This document shows, one piece after another, positions 33,383 to 44,579 of a stretch of 64,000 nucleotides of DNA. The position numbers and the translations under genes were made by a program. Within the stretch, counting starts at the first letter, position 1. The number at the start of each line of letters is the position of its first letter. The notes below the pieces were generated by a model, which searched no databases, was not told the DNA's origin, and was given only the letters and a program-made list of their open reading frames with translations. The DNA is from Blumeriella jaapii (lineage: Eukaryota; Ascomycota; Leotiomycetes; Helotiales; Drepanopezizaceae), in NCBI GenBank assembly GCA_009599575.1, contig VWND01000011.1, positions 372,001 to 436,000 of the forward strand, written 5' to 3'.

Positions 33383-34601
33383 ATGGCGACTCCGCAACCC
33401 CAAAGCAATAGTCGCGTCTTCGACAAGCCGATTCGGGTCATCTCAACCAACCATGGCGTGAGAGCGAACAATTCCCTTGCGGCTTCGAAGAATGTCATTG
33501 TCGACAGCGGCGGCTGGTGCTACATAGCTAAAGATGTCACCTATCGAGGGAACGGCGTCTTTGACCACGAGAACCTTCTGCCCAATACCGTGGTGATATC
33601 CGTCCACGGCGCATGCAAAAACGACGGCACCGGCCAGGCTCAAGCATCGTACGGCATCTACTTTGGCAAGCGATCCGTACACAACGAATATGGCGAGCTC
33701 CCCGAGACCGAGAAGCAGAGTGCGCAAGCCGCGCCGCTGTACGCGGTCAAGAGAGCCATCGAGATCGTCGAGGACCGGGCCAAGCTGGACTTCGAGCTGA
33801 GGACGGTGATCCTCAAGACGCACAAGGCATTCCTGATCGACTGCTTGGCGTGGGACGTCTGGCATTGGGAGAAGAACAACTACCAGAACTCGGAGGGCTT
33901 CGAGGTCACCAACCGCTTCCTGGTCGAGAAGATCCACGACATGATCCTGGAGGCCAAGCGCGAGCGCGGCCTGCGCATCCAGTTCTGGCTCGTGGAGGGG
34001 GAGGAGAACATGGAGGCCTTCTGTCTGGCGCACTCGACGTTCGACAAGAGAGTCACCATCGTCGAGCCACAGCCGCGGCCGAGCCGGTTGGAACAGGCCA
34101 TGATGTACTACATGTTCGACGCTCCTCAGGACCCGGCGGCCCAGGCTCTGTGTGCTCGCATCGATGTCAACCTGCCGAGCACGGAGCCCGATGGCAGGAG
34201 GAACTTCCCCGGAGTCACGGCGCCGATCCGACGTCTGGTCATCACGGGAGAAGACCGACCGCGCAACTTTTCGCGCCTGTTCGGACCGGCGTGGAAGGCC
34301 CTGGCCGTGGACGAGTGGCGCGAGCTTCGTTGCGAGGTCTTGACGGTCCCCGAGTCGGAGCGGAGCCCTCAGGCGCAGATGCTCGATCGCGGTGCGCCGT
34401 TCTACAGACCGAGGCTCGCGACGCCGAGGAGAAGACGTGGCTGGATCAGAGAGAGGCCGAGAGACTAGAGGCCGAGAGACAGAGAGATGTCAACGTGACC
34501 ATCACGCTCGCGGATCTGATGAACCTGGCCACTCTGCGTGAGTTCTCTCTCGCGTGATTGCGATACAACGCTGACTGATCTGAGCAGAAGATCCTCGATG
34601 A
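33383..34601 (+). CDS. Degenerate RNase H-like protein A, possible frameshift
   Basis: The open frame 33383-34468 encodes 361 residues. From about residue 69 it follows the RNase H fold: VVISVHGACKNDGTGQAQAS then YGIYFG (strands 1-2), AAPLYAVKRAIEIV (first helix), RTVILKTHKAFLIDCLAWDV (strand 4 and helix) and IQFWLVEGEENMEAFCLAHS (last strand and helix). The four acidic catalytic positions are replaced: Asp to His75, Glu to Pro, Asp to Thr/His, and last Asp to Phe. It should not cleave RNA. Near 34400 the coding signal moves to another frame (DAEEKTWLDQREAERLEAER, then VTITLADLMNLATL) and reaches a good intron, 34538-34587, and a stop at 34599-34601. One missing base would join them into 389 residues. 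Function unknown. Confidence 0.7.
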
Positions 34602-35708
34602 TGATGACTCCTTTGTGACTAGACGGAATCGAAAGAGAGGCGAGGAGTGTAGCATGGTCGGCGGAGAAGAGTAGCACGCGCTGGATAAACAAGATGAACT
34701 CAAGAGTGGTTGCGGAATTGCAATATGTTGCATTGGGCACAACAGGCATGCGAATGGCATTCGGCATCTAGCATACCTGCCTGACCTGGCTTGACTCAAT
34801 GGTCGGCAGGCTTCGAAGACCTTCCATCTGCGAGCTGTGAAGGCAGATCAGACCAGATAGATAGAGAGATTTGAATGCAGATACCTTCGAGCATATAGTG
34901 CTTTCCATCATGGTTTGGGAGCAGCATGATACGGTACGTTCAGGCAAGCAAATAAGATGATCAAACAAGCACAGATAGAAGGCACGCGATTCATTCAATC
35001 GACTGTCGAGACTATGAGAATACAGACTCGTCTCACCCAAACAGAGCGACCTCCCCCCTCATCTCAGGGCTGGCTGAGATTCCCGAACTTCAAGCCTCAC
35101 AACCCAAGGCGCCTGTGTGATCCAGTAGAAGTACCTCTGGACCCAGCCTGGCCCGTCATCTCACCTATCCACCCATCATCTCCCAGCCAGATCGAGACGG
35201 TGTGTACGGTGGAGTAGTAGTATATACTGTATGTAGCAGCCGGCGGTAAGTTGCGCATTCATCGAGCCCGAAGACTTCTCATTTGCATCCATTCCAGCGC
35301 CCGAAGAAAGAACAACGATGCTCTAGAGCGCACGATAGAGAAGAACCCGAAAGAGGTAGCGAAGGCCAGTCGCGCCGAAGCGGCGATGGCCTCGCCCGAG
35401 TCCATCCACAATAATTGGCGCTCAGTACAATTTAGTTGAGAAGGGAAAAAAAGGAAAGAGAAAAAAAATAACCGCGAGATTTGCATGTAGTGCTGATGGA
35501 TGACTAAGCAGCCGGGCGGGCGCTAGAGCCAATTGAGCCTCCGCGCTAACTCGGATTGGCTGGGTGGTTTCGATTGGATCTCGAGCTTCGTCAACGTCCA
35601 AGAAGCTCTTCTCAACTGTGCCTCCATTGTCTGTCTGTTTGCTCCCACCCATCGGTCTTCGATTTCCTTCTGCCCTGTGCCTGTGCAGTCGACGAGACAG
35701 AGGACACC
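34602..35708. other. Intergenic, no gene seen
   Basis: No supported gene. The last part is the promoter of the complex I gene. Confidence 0.5.
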
Positions 35709-38506
35709 ATGCTGCGGAACTCCCTGGCACGCTCGGCGCTGCGGCCGGGCCGGCTGAGCGGTCCCGCGGCGACGAGGACGTTCGCGACGTCGAGCCGGAG
35801 ACCGGCGGAGGTCCAGCTCACTATTGGTATGGCGCATGGGGGAGTCCGCGGGCGCTGAGTACAGAGTGGAAGTGTGGCTAACTGGTGGTGGCAGATGGCA
35901 AGCAGGTCTCGATCGAAGGTGCGTTGTTGCGGCGTCGCGGCGGGAATCCGATTCCGCGTAGCATGTGTTGTTGTTGTTGTTGTCGTTGACGGGTGTCACA
36001 GCTGGTTCGGCCTTGATTCAAGCGTGCGAGAAGGCGGGAGTCACGATACCGAGGTGAGTGGGCAGACATGCGTGCCAATGGCCATGCCGATGTTGCTTTC
36101 TCGTACTCTTTGCTAACAGCTTGCCAGATATTGCTACCATGAGTGAGTCCCTGTGCCCAGCATCGTACCCTCTCCCCCCCTACGCTTCCGCTGACGCACG
36201 ACAGGAAACTCATGATTGCGGGAAATTGTCGAATGTGCCTGGTGGAGGTCGAGAGAGCACCCAAACCCGTGGCATCGTGCGCGTGGCCCGTACAGCCCGG
36301 CATGGTGGTCAAGACCAACTCGGCCCTCACACACAAGGCCCGCGAGGGCGTAATGGAGTTCCTGCTGGCCAACCACCCCCTCGACTGCCCGATTTGCGAC
36401 CAGGGAGGCGAGTGCGATTTGCAAGATCAGTCGATGCGGTACGGAGCCGACCGAGGGCGATTCCATGAAGTGGGTGGCAAGCGGGCTACCGAGGACAAGA
36501 ACATCGGGCCCCTGATCAAGACGTCGATGAACAGGTGTATCCACTGCACGAGATGTATTCGCTTCGCCAACGACATCGCCGGTGCGCCGGAGCTCGGATC
36601 TACGGGGCGAGGAAACGACATGCAGATTGGGACGTACCTCGAGAAGAACTTGGACTCCGAGATGTCGGGTAACGTTATCGATCTGTGCCCGGTCGGCGCG
36701 CTCACATCGAAGCCGTACGCTTTCAGAGCTCGTCCGTGGGAGCTGAAGCACACCGAATCTGTCGATGTTTTGGATGGTCTAGGATCGAACATCCGGGTCG
36801 ACTCGAGAGGATTGGAGGTCATGCGTATCCTGCCCAGACTCAACGACGATGTCAACGAGGAGTGGATCAATGACAAGACCCGATTCGCTTGTGACGGACT
36901 GAAGACGCAAAGACTCACTATCCCTCTCATCCGCAAGGACAACAAGTTTCTCCCAGCGAGCTGGGAACAAGCCCTGGTTGAGATTGGGGCTGCCTTCAAG
37001 GACTTTGCGCCAAAGGATAACGAGTTCAAGGCAATTGCTGGAGAGCTTACCGAGGTCGAATCCATGGTGGCCCTCAAGGACCTGGCCAACAAGATTGGCT
37101 CGGAAAACTTGGCTCTCGACCAGCCATCCGGCAGTCAACCCATCGCTCACGGAATCGACGTCCGCTCAAACTACCTCTTCAATTCCAAGATCTGGGGTGT
37201 TGAGGAAGCTGACGCCATCCTCATCGTTGGGAGCAACACCAGACACGAGGCTGCTGGGCTGAACGCCCGTATCAGAAAGCAATGGATGCGATCCGACCTC
37301 GAGATTGGAGTCGTTGGTGAGTCCTGGGACTCTACTTTCGAGTTCGAGCACCTGGGTACGGATGCGGCCGCCCTCAAGAAGGCTCTGGCTGGAACTTTCG
37401 GCAAGAAGCTCCAGGCTGCCAAGAAACCCATGATTATTGTTGGCTCTGGGGTCACTGATCACGCTGATGCCAAGGCTATCTATGAGATGGTCGGTGCCTT
37501 CGTTGAGAAGAACGCTGCCAACTTCCTGACCGAGGAGTGGAATGGATACAATGTCCTTCAACGTGCTGCATCAAGAGCTGGTGCTTACGAAGTCGGATTC
37601 ACCACTCCGTCGGCTGCTGTTGCCGAGACAAAGCCCAAGTTCGTCTGGCTCCTTGGTGCCGACGAGTTCAACGCGGCAGATATCCCCAAGGATGCCTTCG
37701 TTGTCTACCAAGGTCACCATGGTGATCGCGGTGCTCAAATCGCCGATGTCGTTCTTCCAGGCGCCGCTTACACCGAGAAGTCGGGTACCTACATCAACAC
37801 CGAGGGTCGCGTCCAGATGACCCGCGCCGCCACCTCGTTACCAGGTGCTGCACGCACCGACTGGAAGATCATCCGGGCGGTCAGTGAGTTCATGGGCGCA
37901 GCACTTCCATACGACGATGTAGCACAGCTTCGTGACCGCATGGTCGAGATCAGCCCTGCGCTGGCGAGCTACGACATCGTCGAGCCCGTCGCGTTAAAAC
38001 AGCTGAGCAAGGTGCAGCTGGTGGACCAGAACAAGGGCAGCAAGGCCACCGGTGCGCCGCTGAAGAAGGCCATCGAGAACTTCTATTTCACAGATGTCAT
38101 TTCTCGAAGGTCAGTTGTTTCCCCGAAGTTGAGTGACAATGGCTGACTCGTGCACAGCTCGCCCACAATGGCACGCTGCTCGGCATCCAAGGAACAGGGG
38201 AACCCGGAGACCAACTTCATGGCCCCGGGCTACTCGCGCGATCACCCCACGGCCAGGTCGCGTACGGGGCGTGATGGTGTATGCTTCCCATCTTTCCTTG
38301 CGTCTGTCTCTCTGCGCCGGTGTTGGTTGTGTATATATGGGGCCGGTGCTGCTACACTACAATACAAAAAATGCCAAAACGCACACACTCGGATTCTCGT
38401 GATTGGCTGGATAGAGGGTTGGTTCGATGGAGCTTTTCGATTTACGAAGAAAGGAGAAAATTTTGATCTGTTCCTGTTACATAGTATACATCAAGAACAC
38501 TCTTGA
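35709..38506 (+). CDS. NADH:ubiquinone oxidoreductase 75/78 kDa subunit (NDUFS1/NUO78)
   Basis: Six exons: 35709-35826, 35895-35918, 36002-36053, 36128-36142, 36205-38109, 38158 onward. The first 30 or so residues are a basic mitochondrial presequence. Next is a 2Fe-2S ferredoxin domain ([20 protein letters not shown]), then the His-Cys motif (FLLANHPLDCPICDQGGECD) and the 4Fe-4S site (NRCIHCTRCIRFAND). The molybdopterin-oxidoreductase-like domain follows. The subunit is the electron entry arm of respiratory complex I in the mitochondrial matrix. Exon 4 is only 15 nt. As it stands the frame runs to a TGA at 38504-38506, adding about 75 odd residues after GYSRDHPTA. If one base is missing near 38250 the frame becomes GQVAYGA and stops at 38274, giving 743 residues, the usual family length. 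I favour that. Confidence 0.92.
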
Positions 38507-38705
38507 TAAGGGGTCACTGATCGACGACCCGCCCTGGGGATCAAGGTCCGCCGCAACCTAACAACGCCAGCCATGCGCGCACGGCATTCATGCCAGCCAG
38601 CCCGGCATGATCGCTCGCCTTGAACACCTCCTTGAGAATCCTTCCCACACGCATCCGATTCCATTGAATCCGCGTTCGCCGCGCCCTGCGAATTGATTCT
38701 CTTCT

Positions 38706-39518
38706 CTATACCGGAAGGGCGAACTTCTTTCCCTTGAGCACTTTCGTGTAGTAGATCCAGAAGAAATCCGAGTAGAGGATCGTCTGCACCACGCCCGCCA
38801 GCACCGAGATGACGTCGAAGTGGCCCTCGGCGAAGTAGCGGTAGATCCAGTTGGGGATGTACAGGGCGCGGTAGCTGCCGAGCGCGAACAGGTAGTGCGT
38901 GGTGATGGTCTCGGCCTCGCCCGTCCGCTGCAGCAGGAACAGCTGCGGCAGGATGGCCACGGACTCCAGCCAGATGGAGAATGCCCAGAGAATCTCCGAG
39001 GGCGTGTACTTGTAGGGGAACAGCACGGCGAGGACGAGCGAGCCGCCGAGCAGGTACTGCACGCGGAAGGTGTCGAGGTTGGGGTCGTGCGTGGGCTTGT
39101 AGGCCGTTGTCATCAGGTAGATGGTGTAGCCCGAGGACGCGAGAAAGAGCAGCTTAAAGATAGTGTTATAGGCGCTGTCGGTGAAGGTCCAAAAGAGGTC
39201 GAGGTAGCGCGTCACGTAGACCATGAGATAGAGGGCTTGGGATTTGAAGGAGATACCGGAGCAGGACTAATAAGTAGCATGGCGGGTTAGCTTTTTTTTC
39301 TTCTTTTCTTTGTGGATTACAGGCAAGGCCTTGAGAAGGACGGGACAGGACAGGACAGGACGGAGAAGACATACGTTTGTCTGTGTCATCTTATGAAGTA
39401 GGATCAAGATGGAGATCAAATGGGAGAAATCCCCTGGGCCATCCAGTTAGTTTGCGTCTTCTGTCGAGCGTAGAATCAACAGCTGGCTGCACTCACCTAA
39501 CATCCGGAAGAGATTCAT
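38706..39518 (-). CDS. ERD2: ER lumen protein-retaining receptor (HDEL receptor)
   Basis: Three exons on minus: 39518-39497, 39433-39375, 39266-38706, giving 213 residues, the normal family size. It begins MNLFRMLGDFSHLISILILL and continues with SCSGISFKSQALYLMVYVTR and YLDLF. Further conserved blocks are SIWLESVAILPQLFLLQRTG, HYLFALGSYRALYIPNWIYR and the YSDFFWIYYTKVLKGKKFAL tail. It has seven membrane spans and a dilysine-like KGKKF near the C-terminus for return to the ER. It retrieves soluble ER proteins with HDEL/KDEL ends from the Golgi in COPI vesicles. It is head to head with the Ubl-WLM gene. Confidence 0.95.
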
Positions 39519-39872
39519 GATGGCTTGTCGAACGCCTCAGCGTCAGCGTAGCGCGTCGGAGCAGGTCAAAAGATTTGGCAGATTGCTCCCTTACAGCAGT
39601 ATAGCGTTGTTCAAGTCAACGGGTTGCGTTGGAGGTTGCGCGCAAAGATGAGCTTGTCGCGAAATCGATGAGGACAGCTACACGCATTTCTCCGGCGGGA
39701 GGAAGACGGCGCTTGGCGCGGCTGTAGGCTTGGCAGACGCGTAACCGCGTAGCCGCGCAGACGCGACGATGCGGCTCCGGTTCCCCTCTCCTTGACATTC
39801 TTTGTCAAGGAGCTTGATCAGACAAATTCTCTTCCGTGTACATACTTCTTCCCTTCTACCCATCCATCAGCC
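39519..39872. promoter_or_regulatory. Divergent promoter, ERD2 / Ubl-WLM
   Basis: 354 nt between opposite start codons. It contains a cluster of ACGCG words (39736-39766), including ACGCGT at about 39737, an MCB-like sequence. No functional claim is made. Confidence 0.4.
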
Positions 39873-40916
39873 ATGGCGACAAACACCCAAGATGCGCTTT
39901 CTACTGATCACCAGGACCTAGTTTCCGTTACCTTCACCTATCACGGATCGCCTCATACCTACCACTTCCCTTCTGACGCCACGATCATCGACCTCTCTGA
40001 CGAAATCGCAGATGCGCTCTCCATACCGGCCGCCAACCAGAAGCTCATGATCTCGAAACTCGGCCTGTTGAAAGCGCCGTTCAAAGACCCAGATCTCCTA
40101 CTGTCCAAGATCACAGACAAAAAGATCAACCTGCTGGGCAGCACCGTCGCCGAAGCTTCGTCCATCTCCCAGGCGCAAGAAGAGGCATCGCGGAGAGTCA
40201 ACAGACGCGGCGCGCGACCCGCGCAGAAGGTCAAGGCCTACAAGACGCACGACTGGAAGAGAGAGCGGGAGGAGAGCCAGTACACCTTCACGACGCTGCG
40301 GCCCTTGCCGTATCTGCCGAACCCGGCTCGGTCGCTCCAGTTCCTGCAGCGGCTGAAGGACGACGTGGGCATCAAGGCGTCGATGCGCAAGCACAAGTTC
40401 ACCGTGCCGCTGCTGACGGAGATGAACCCCGTGGAACACACGCAGTCGGATCACGAGGGCACGACGCGCACGCTGGGCCTGAATCGCAACGGCGGAGAGG
40501 TCATCGAGCTCAGGCTGCGGACCGACGCCTACGACGGGTACAGGGACTACAAGACCATCCGGAAGACGCTGTGCCACGAGCTAGCGCACAACGTGCATTC
40601 GAACCACGATCGGGGCTTCTGGGACTTGTGCAAGCAGATCGAGAGGGAGGTCGATGCGGCGGATTACCACAAGAGCGGACACACGCTGGGGGACTCGGAT
40701 GGAGGCTCTCGCGACGACGAGGAGGAGATCCATGACCATGGCGCGTGGACCGGTGGCGAGTTCGTGCTTGGTGCTGGTTCGGGGCGGAGCGCTGGACCGG
40801 GTGCTGCTGCTCCGGGATTGAGTAGGCGGGAAATTTTGGCCCGGGCGGCGGAGGAGAGGATGAAGCGGTTGAGAGAGCAGCAGCAGGGTGGTGAAAATGC
40901 AGGGAGTGGCTCTTGA
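39873..40916 (+). CDS. Ubiquitin-like/WLM domain metalloprotease
   Basis: Single exon, 347 residues from ATG 39873 (the frame is open further upstream, but this ATG has a good context, gccATGGcg). Residues about 15-90 form a ubiquitin-like domain (VSVTFTYHGSPHTYHFPSDA...). Residues about 130-270 form a WLM domain: YTFTTLRPLPYLPNPARSL, a LTEMNPVEHT block and the zinc motif HELAHNVHSNHDRGFW, with HExxH and a downstream His. WLM proteins are relatives of Wss1/Spartan proteases, which act on DNA-protein crosslinks and SUMO or ubiquitin conjugates. Ubl-WLM proteins are a distinct branch whose function is less certain. The C-terminus is Asp/Gly-rich and then a basic helix (ILARAAEERMKRLREQ). Confidence 0.9.
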   Translation: MATNTQDALSTDHQDLVSVTFTYHGSPHTYHFPSDATIIDLSDEIADALSIPAANQKLMISKLGLLKAPFKDPDLLLSKITDKKINLLGSTVAEASSISQAQEEASRRVNRRGARPAQKVKAYKTHDWKREREESQYTFTTLRPLPYLPNPARSLQFLQRLKDDVGIKASMRKHKFTVPLLTEMNPVEHTQSDHEGTTRTLGLNRNGGEVIELRLRTDAYDGYRDYKTIRKTLCHELAHNVHSNHDRGFWDLCKQIEREVDAADYHKSGHTLGDSDGGSRDDEEEIHDHGAWTGGEFVLGAGSGRSAGPGAAAPGLSRREILARAAEERMKRLREQQQGGENAGSGS

Positions 40917-41207
40917 AGAGTCGGTGGAACAGCAAATCCTGCTGCTGAGCGTCGGCGTTTGGGCATTGATGGGGCGTTTGGGTATTGATGGGAAGTTAGC
41001 GTTGCAGAGGAGAATGGTGTTCGCTGCTTGTGAGAACTCATGATGGTCACCGAATCCGTGCGTGAGAGTAGGCATGAGAGAGCCTCTGGTGTTGGGCCAT
41101 GTGCTCCAGCATTCCAGTTCTGTAATTGCTCTTCCTGGTATTCAAATACCAGCCCATCCGCATCCCCAGACACCCCACGTTTTCTCACCCCTTCTTCTTC
41201 CTATACG

Positions 41208-41239
<32 letters not shown>

Positions 41240-42481
41240 TCATCCATCTATCCATCCACCCGTCGTCTCTTTTTTTTTGCTGCCAGTGAAAGCGCCCCTC
41301 ACAAACCCCTGATTCATTTACTTCCCTTTCCGAGAGACAGAAGTACAATTCCGTACCAGAGCCCCAAGCAATTAAACAACCAATCAATCAATCAATCATC
41401 AATCAATCATCAACCATTCATCACCACCACCATGCTTCTACAGTACATACATACATACATTCATACATACAAAGGTACATACATACAGTAGCACAGTACA
41501 GTACAACAAAAAGCCAGCAGCCACTGCTCTCCCTACAACACCTACATACTGTACAGTAAGTAAGTAAGTATGTACAGTACTTCACCCAGCTGCTCTCGAC
41601 ACCATCTCAGCGCGCAGGACCGAAAGACCGACTCCCAGACTAGCCAGACCAGGCAAGCGGTCTGCGACGACGGAGAAGTGGATGCATGCTTGGGAGGAGG
41701 AGAAGGCGCGGACTGGGTGTGGGTGGGGGGCTGGAGAAAGCCAACGTAAACAAACACCTACCTACTGTAATGTAAACAAACACCTAGCTAGTTAAGCGAG
41801 ACCGTGGCGACGGGCCAACCTGATCCGGATGCGCAATCCAGAATGCGGAAAACACCGGGCGGGACCCGAACGCCTGTCCTCCGGCCGGGGAGGCGTGTAG
41901 AGGGCGGAGAGGAGGGGCAGCGGAAGAGCTTGCGGTGGTGGTACTGTGTGTACAGGACTGGCGGAGGTGCGCTAGCTATGCGTGATGCTGGGTGGGTGGG
42001 TGGATGGTTTGGAATGGGGAGTGTTGTTTCTGAGTGATACTTAGGTACTTGATGTTTGGGAGGTTGGGGTGTGTTGGTCGTGTGGTAAGTGTGCGATGTA
42101 CGGTTGTTTGGTGCGGATAAGGCTTGTTGAAGGGAGGGAGGGAGGGAGGAAGGAAGGAATTGGAAGCAAGCGTCCTCGGTAGGGCTTCCTAGCATAGGTA
42201 GGAATATTGGACTGTAGGAGAGAGTCTGCGCTGAAGACTGCGCAGGGAGGCTGGAACGAAGCTTCACACTCGTTTCGAATCAAGGGTTCCCTCCCTGTCC
42301 TCCAGATCTCCTAGGCCTCGAACCAAGATTGGGCTAGCGTGGTGTTTCTTCGGCCAGAAAGAATCACGGCAACGATAACTACCCAGGTTCTCTACATCAC
42401 CAAGACCGGGCTTGCTCCTTAGGCGATCCATTCGTAAATTCATTATCCTACATGTGCTTACCCAATCAGTAATCCTACTCG
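40917..42481. other. Intergenic, repeat-rich
   Basis: No supported gene. It has an (AAC)n run at 41211-41239, CAAT/ATCA repeats at about 41382-41420, ACAT/ATAC repeats at 41446-41490 and palindromic GTACAGTAC words at 41494-41508 and 41546-41580. Confidence 0.55.
41211..41239. repeat. (AAC)n microsatellite
   Basis: About nine AAC/CAA triplets in tandem. Confidence 0.85.
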
Positions 42482-43751
42482 TCACAGCTCGTCATCGTCC
42501 TCCGTTTCGGACTCGTCGAGAAATGGTGCCGGAGCCCTCGCAGGTGGTGCCGCAACTAGCTTCGTCGCCGGCTCGGGCGTATTCCTTGCCTCCTCTACCG
42601 TCCGACTACTCCCCGCCGGCTTTGCGCGTGCGGGTTTCCGTGGAGCAGCTGGTACAGGATCTTGGTCCTCGTCCTCTGAAGCCGTTTTTTCATCATTCGT
42701 TTCGGCGTCCGAATCCGGCTCTTGACCTGATCCAGATTCGACAACGTCATTGTCATCCTCAGGGTCGATTTCCATCTTCACTAGGCCCTCGTCGTCTTGA
42801 TCTCCCTCTTCTTCCTTTTCGATGGGCTCGTCGGCCTTCCGTTTCCCGATTCGAGAGGCGCCAGCAGGTCGGGGGCGCACTGCTAACCGAGTACCCTCGA
42901 GCTCTCTAGCAGCCGCCGTATCGACTTTGGAGCATTGTAGGAGCCGCTGCTGATCTCGAATTTGAGCTTCTTCTCGTTCAAGAGCAGAGAGAACTTGTGT
43001 AGGAGCTGCATTTCGTTCTCGTTCTTCATCCGGGCCATCTCTGCCAGGCTATGCTCCAGCTTCTGGATCTGGGCATCCTTTTCTTCGATCCTCGCTTTCG
43101 AGACCTGCAATTCTTTCACCAATGGGCCTCTCGCTAGTACGGCAGAGCTGCACCACTCGAACAGATCTCCGTCCGCGTCTTCGCGGAGCGGGAGAGTGAT
43201 GATTCCGAGTTTTTGCTGCTACGGTCAGCCCTCAAACCTCGTCACGAGACCCAGAGTCAGACTGTGATGCCCTCGATCTTCTTCTGTATGGTGACGACCA
43301 TGGCGGTCGGGTCCACCGTTGCCACTGCTTCGACGTCCTCGGCAGCCGGGACCGGATTGCCCTCGGCATCTGTGCCGAGCAAGATGGACCGCAACACACT
43401 CTCCCATTCATCCTGACCCACGTTCTTGGTCTTGAACGTCGACGTTTGGCTGTGCTTTACTAAGTCGGAGACGGGCCTGCATTAGTCTGTGTCGTAGGTA
43501 AGATGCGCGCGAGGGCGAAGGAGGGAAGGGCACGGCCGCGGGCTGGCCCACGCTGGCCGCGATATGGCCGCCTTACACTCGGCCGCGAACACATTTTCAT
43601 TCTCCGTCCCCATGATCGACACATCCAGTGCGTTCGTGCCCGCGGACGAGACCTGCAGCAGCACAAAAGACGGCCGGCCGCTTCCATGGTCGGTGGACCG
43701 CAGTCTGACCACGACCGGACCCTGAGCTTGGGCTTGGGCTGGGGCTGACAT
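42482..43751 (-). CDS. XRCC4-like NHEJ protein, apparent frameshift
   Basis: Three exons on minus: 43751-43579, 43476-43263, 43218-42482. The N-terminal head follows XRCC4: PSFVLLQVSSAGTNALDVSI (beta), DEWESVLRSILLG (helix) and MVVTIQKKIEGITQQKLGII (beta), then LFEWCSSAVLARGPLVKELQ leading into a long coiled coil (KARIEEKDAQIQKLEHSLAE). The stalk continues in another frame as IRDQQRLLQCSKVDTAAARE, where the XRCC4 family expects K-L-K-I-R-D-Q-Q-R-L-L. One missing base in the T run at 42961-42963 explains the break and yields 374 residues. A basic, probably nuclear-localising RIGKRK and an acidic tail follow. XRCC4/Lif1 partners DNA ligase IV in double-strand-break joining. Read literally, the protein would stop early at 42883. 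Confidence 0.75.
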
Positions 43752-44159
43752 GACGGCCTGCCCCAAGCGCGGAGGGAGAGAGTCAGTCGCCCGCGGTCTG
43801 ATCAGGTCCAGCCCGGACAACGCATGAGGGGAGAGCAGAACGAGGTGGAGGAGGTCGCCGGCGATGGAGTTGGAGGTGGGAGGTGGGAGGTGGGAGGTGA
43901 GAGGTGGGAGGATATCAGTCGGAAGTTGGAAGTTTGAGGTTGAAGGGAGGAGGTTGGAGGTTGGAGTTGGAGTTGGACGTGGGACGTTGTTGATATTCTG
44001 CATCGCTCGAGCGCGTCGTCACGTGACACGGCCGACGCACCAGTAGCGCGGAAAAATGGAACTGGCCAGCCACGATCGGTGAACCTTTTGCCAGCCTCCC
44101 AACCTCCCCGACCGACTTTCTCTCCATGACAGCGACAGCGACAGCGACAACAACTCCTC

Positions 44160-44190
<31 letters not shown>

Positions 44191-44579
44191 AACAACCACA
44201 GTCCATCTGGAAGAAACAAGCCAGGCGTGTCAGCCGGCAGAAGCAAGCTCAGCAACAACAACAGCACAGCACGACCCTTCACACCGCGACGACGAGCGCC
44301 AAACAACCACCACCTGCGCTGTGTCCCCCCGGCCACAGACCGACTTCTGCTCCCCCACACAACACATCACAAACACACCACAACCACATCACAAACACAA
44401 CCAATCATACATTCTACCAGTATCACGCGGAGATCATCATGCTAAGACCTCGATAACTGCGCGACTGCTGCTCCTCGCTTCGTGAGAGCTCTCACGCGGC
44501 CTCCATTCGACCTCCCCAGCCTCTCACTCGCTCAGCGGTCACTTTTCCTTTTTGCAACTTCACTTCTAACTACGCCGAC
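43752..44579. promoter_or_regulatory. Divergent region, XRCC4-like / BYR4
   Basis: 828 nt between opposite start codons. It has a GGAGGTGGGA minisatellite at about 43870-43978 and a CCA/CAA-rich leader at 44140-44330 before BYR4. Promoter function is inferred from layout. Confidence 0.4.
43870..43978. repeat. GGTGGGA-type minisatellite
   Basis: Imperfect 7-10 nt purine-rich units (ggtgggag, ggttggag, ggaagttg) in tandem, drifting over about 110 nt. Confidence 0.65.

Noticed and set aside
33613..34557. 314-residue alternative-frame ORF inside RNase H-like gene A
   Set aside because: Only its last about 50 residues look coding; the rest is a shadow. The tail is treated as a frameshifted end of gene A.
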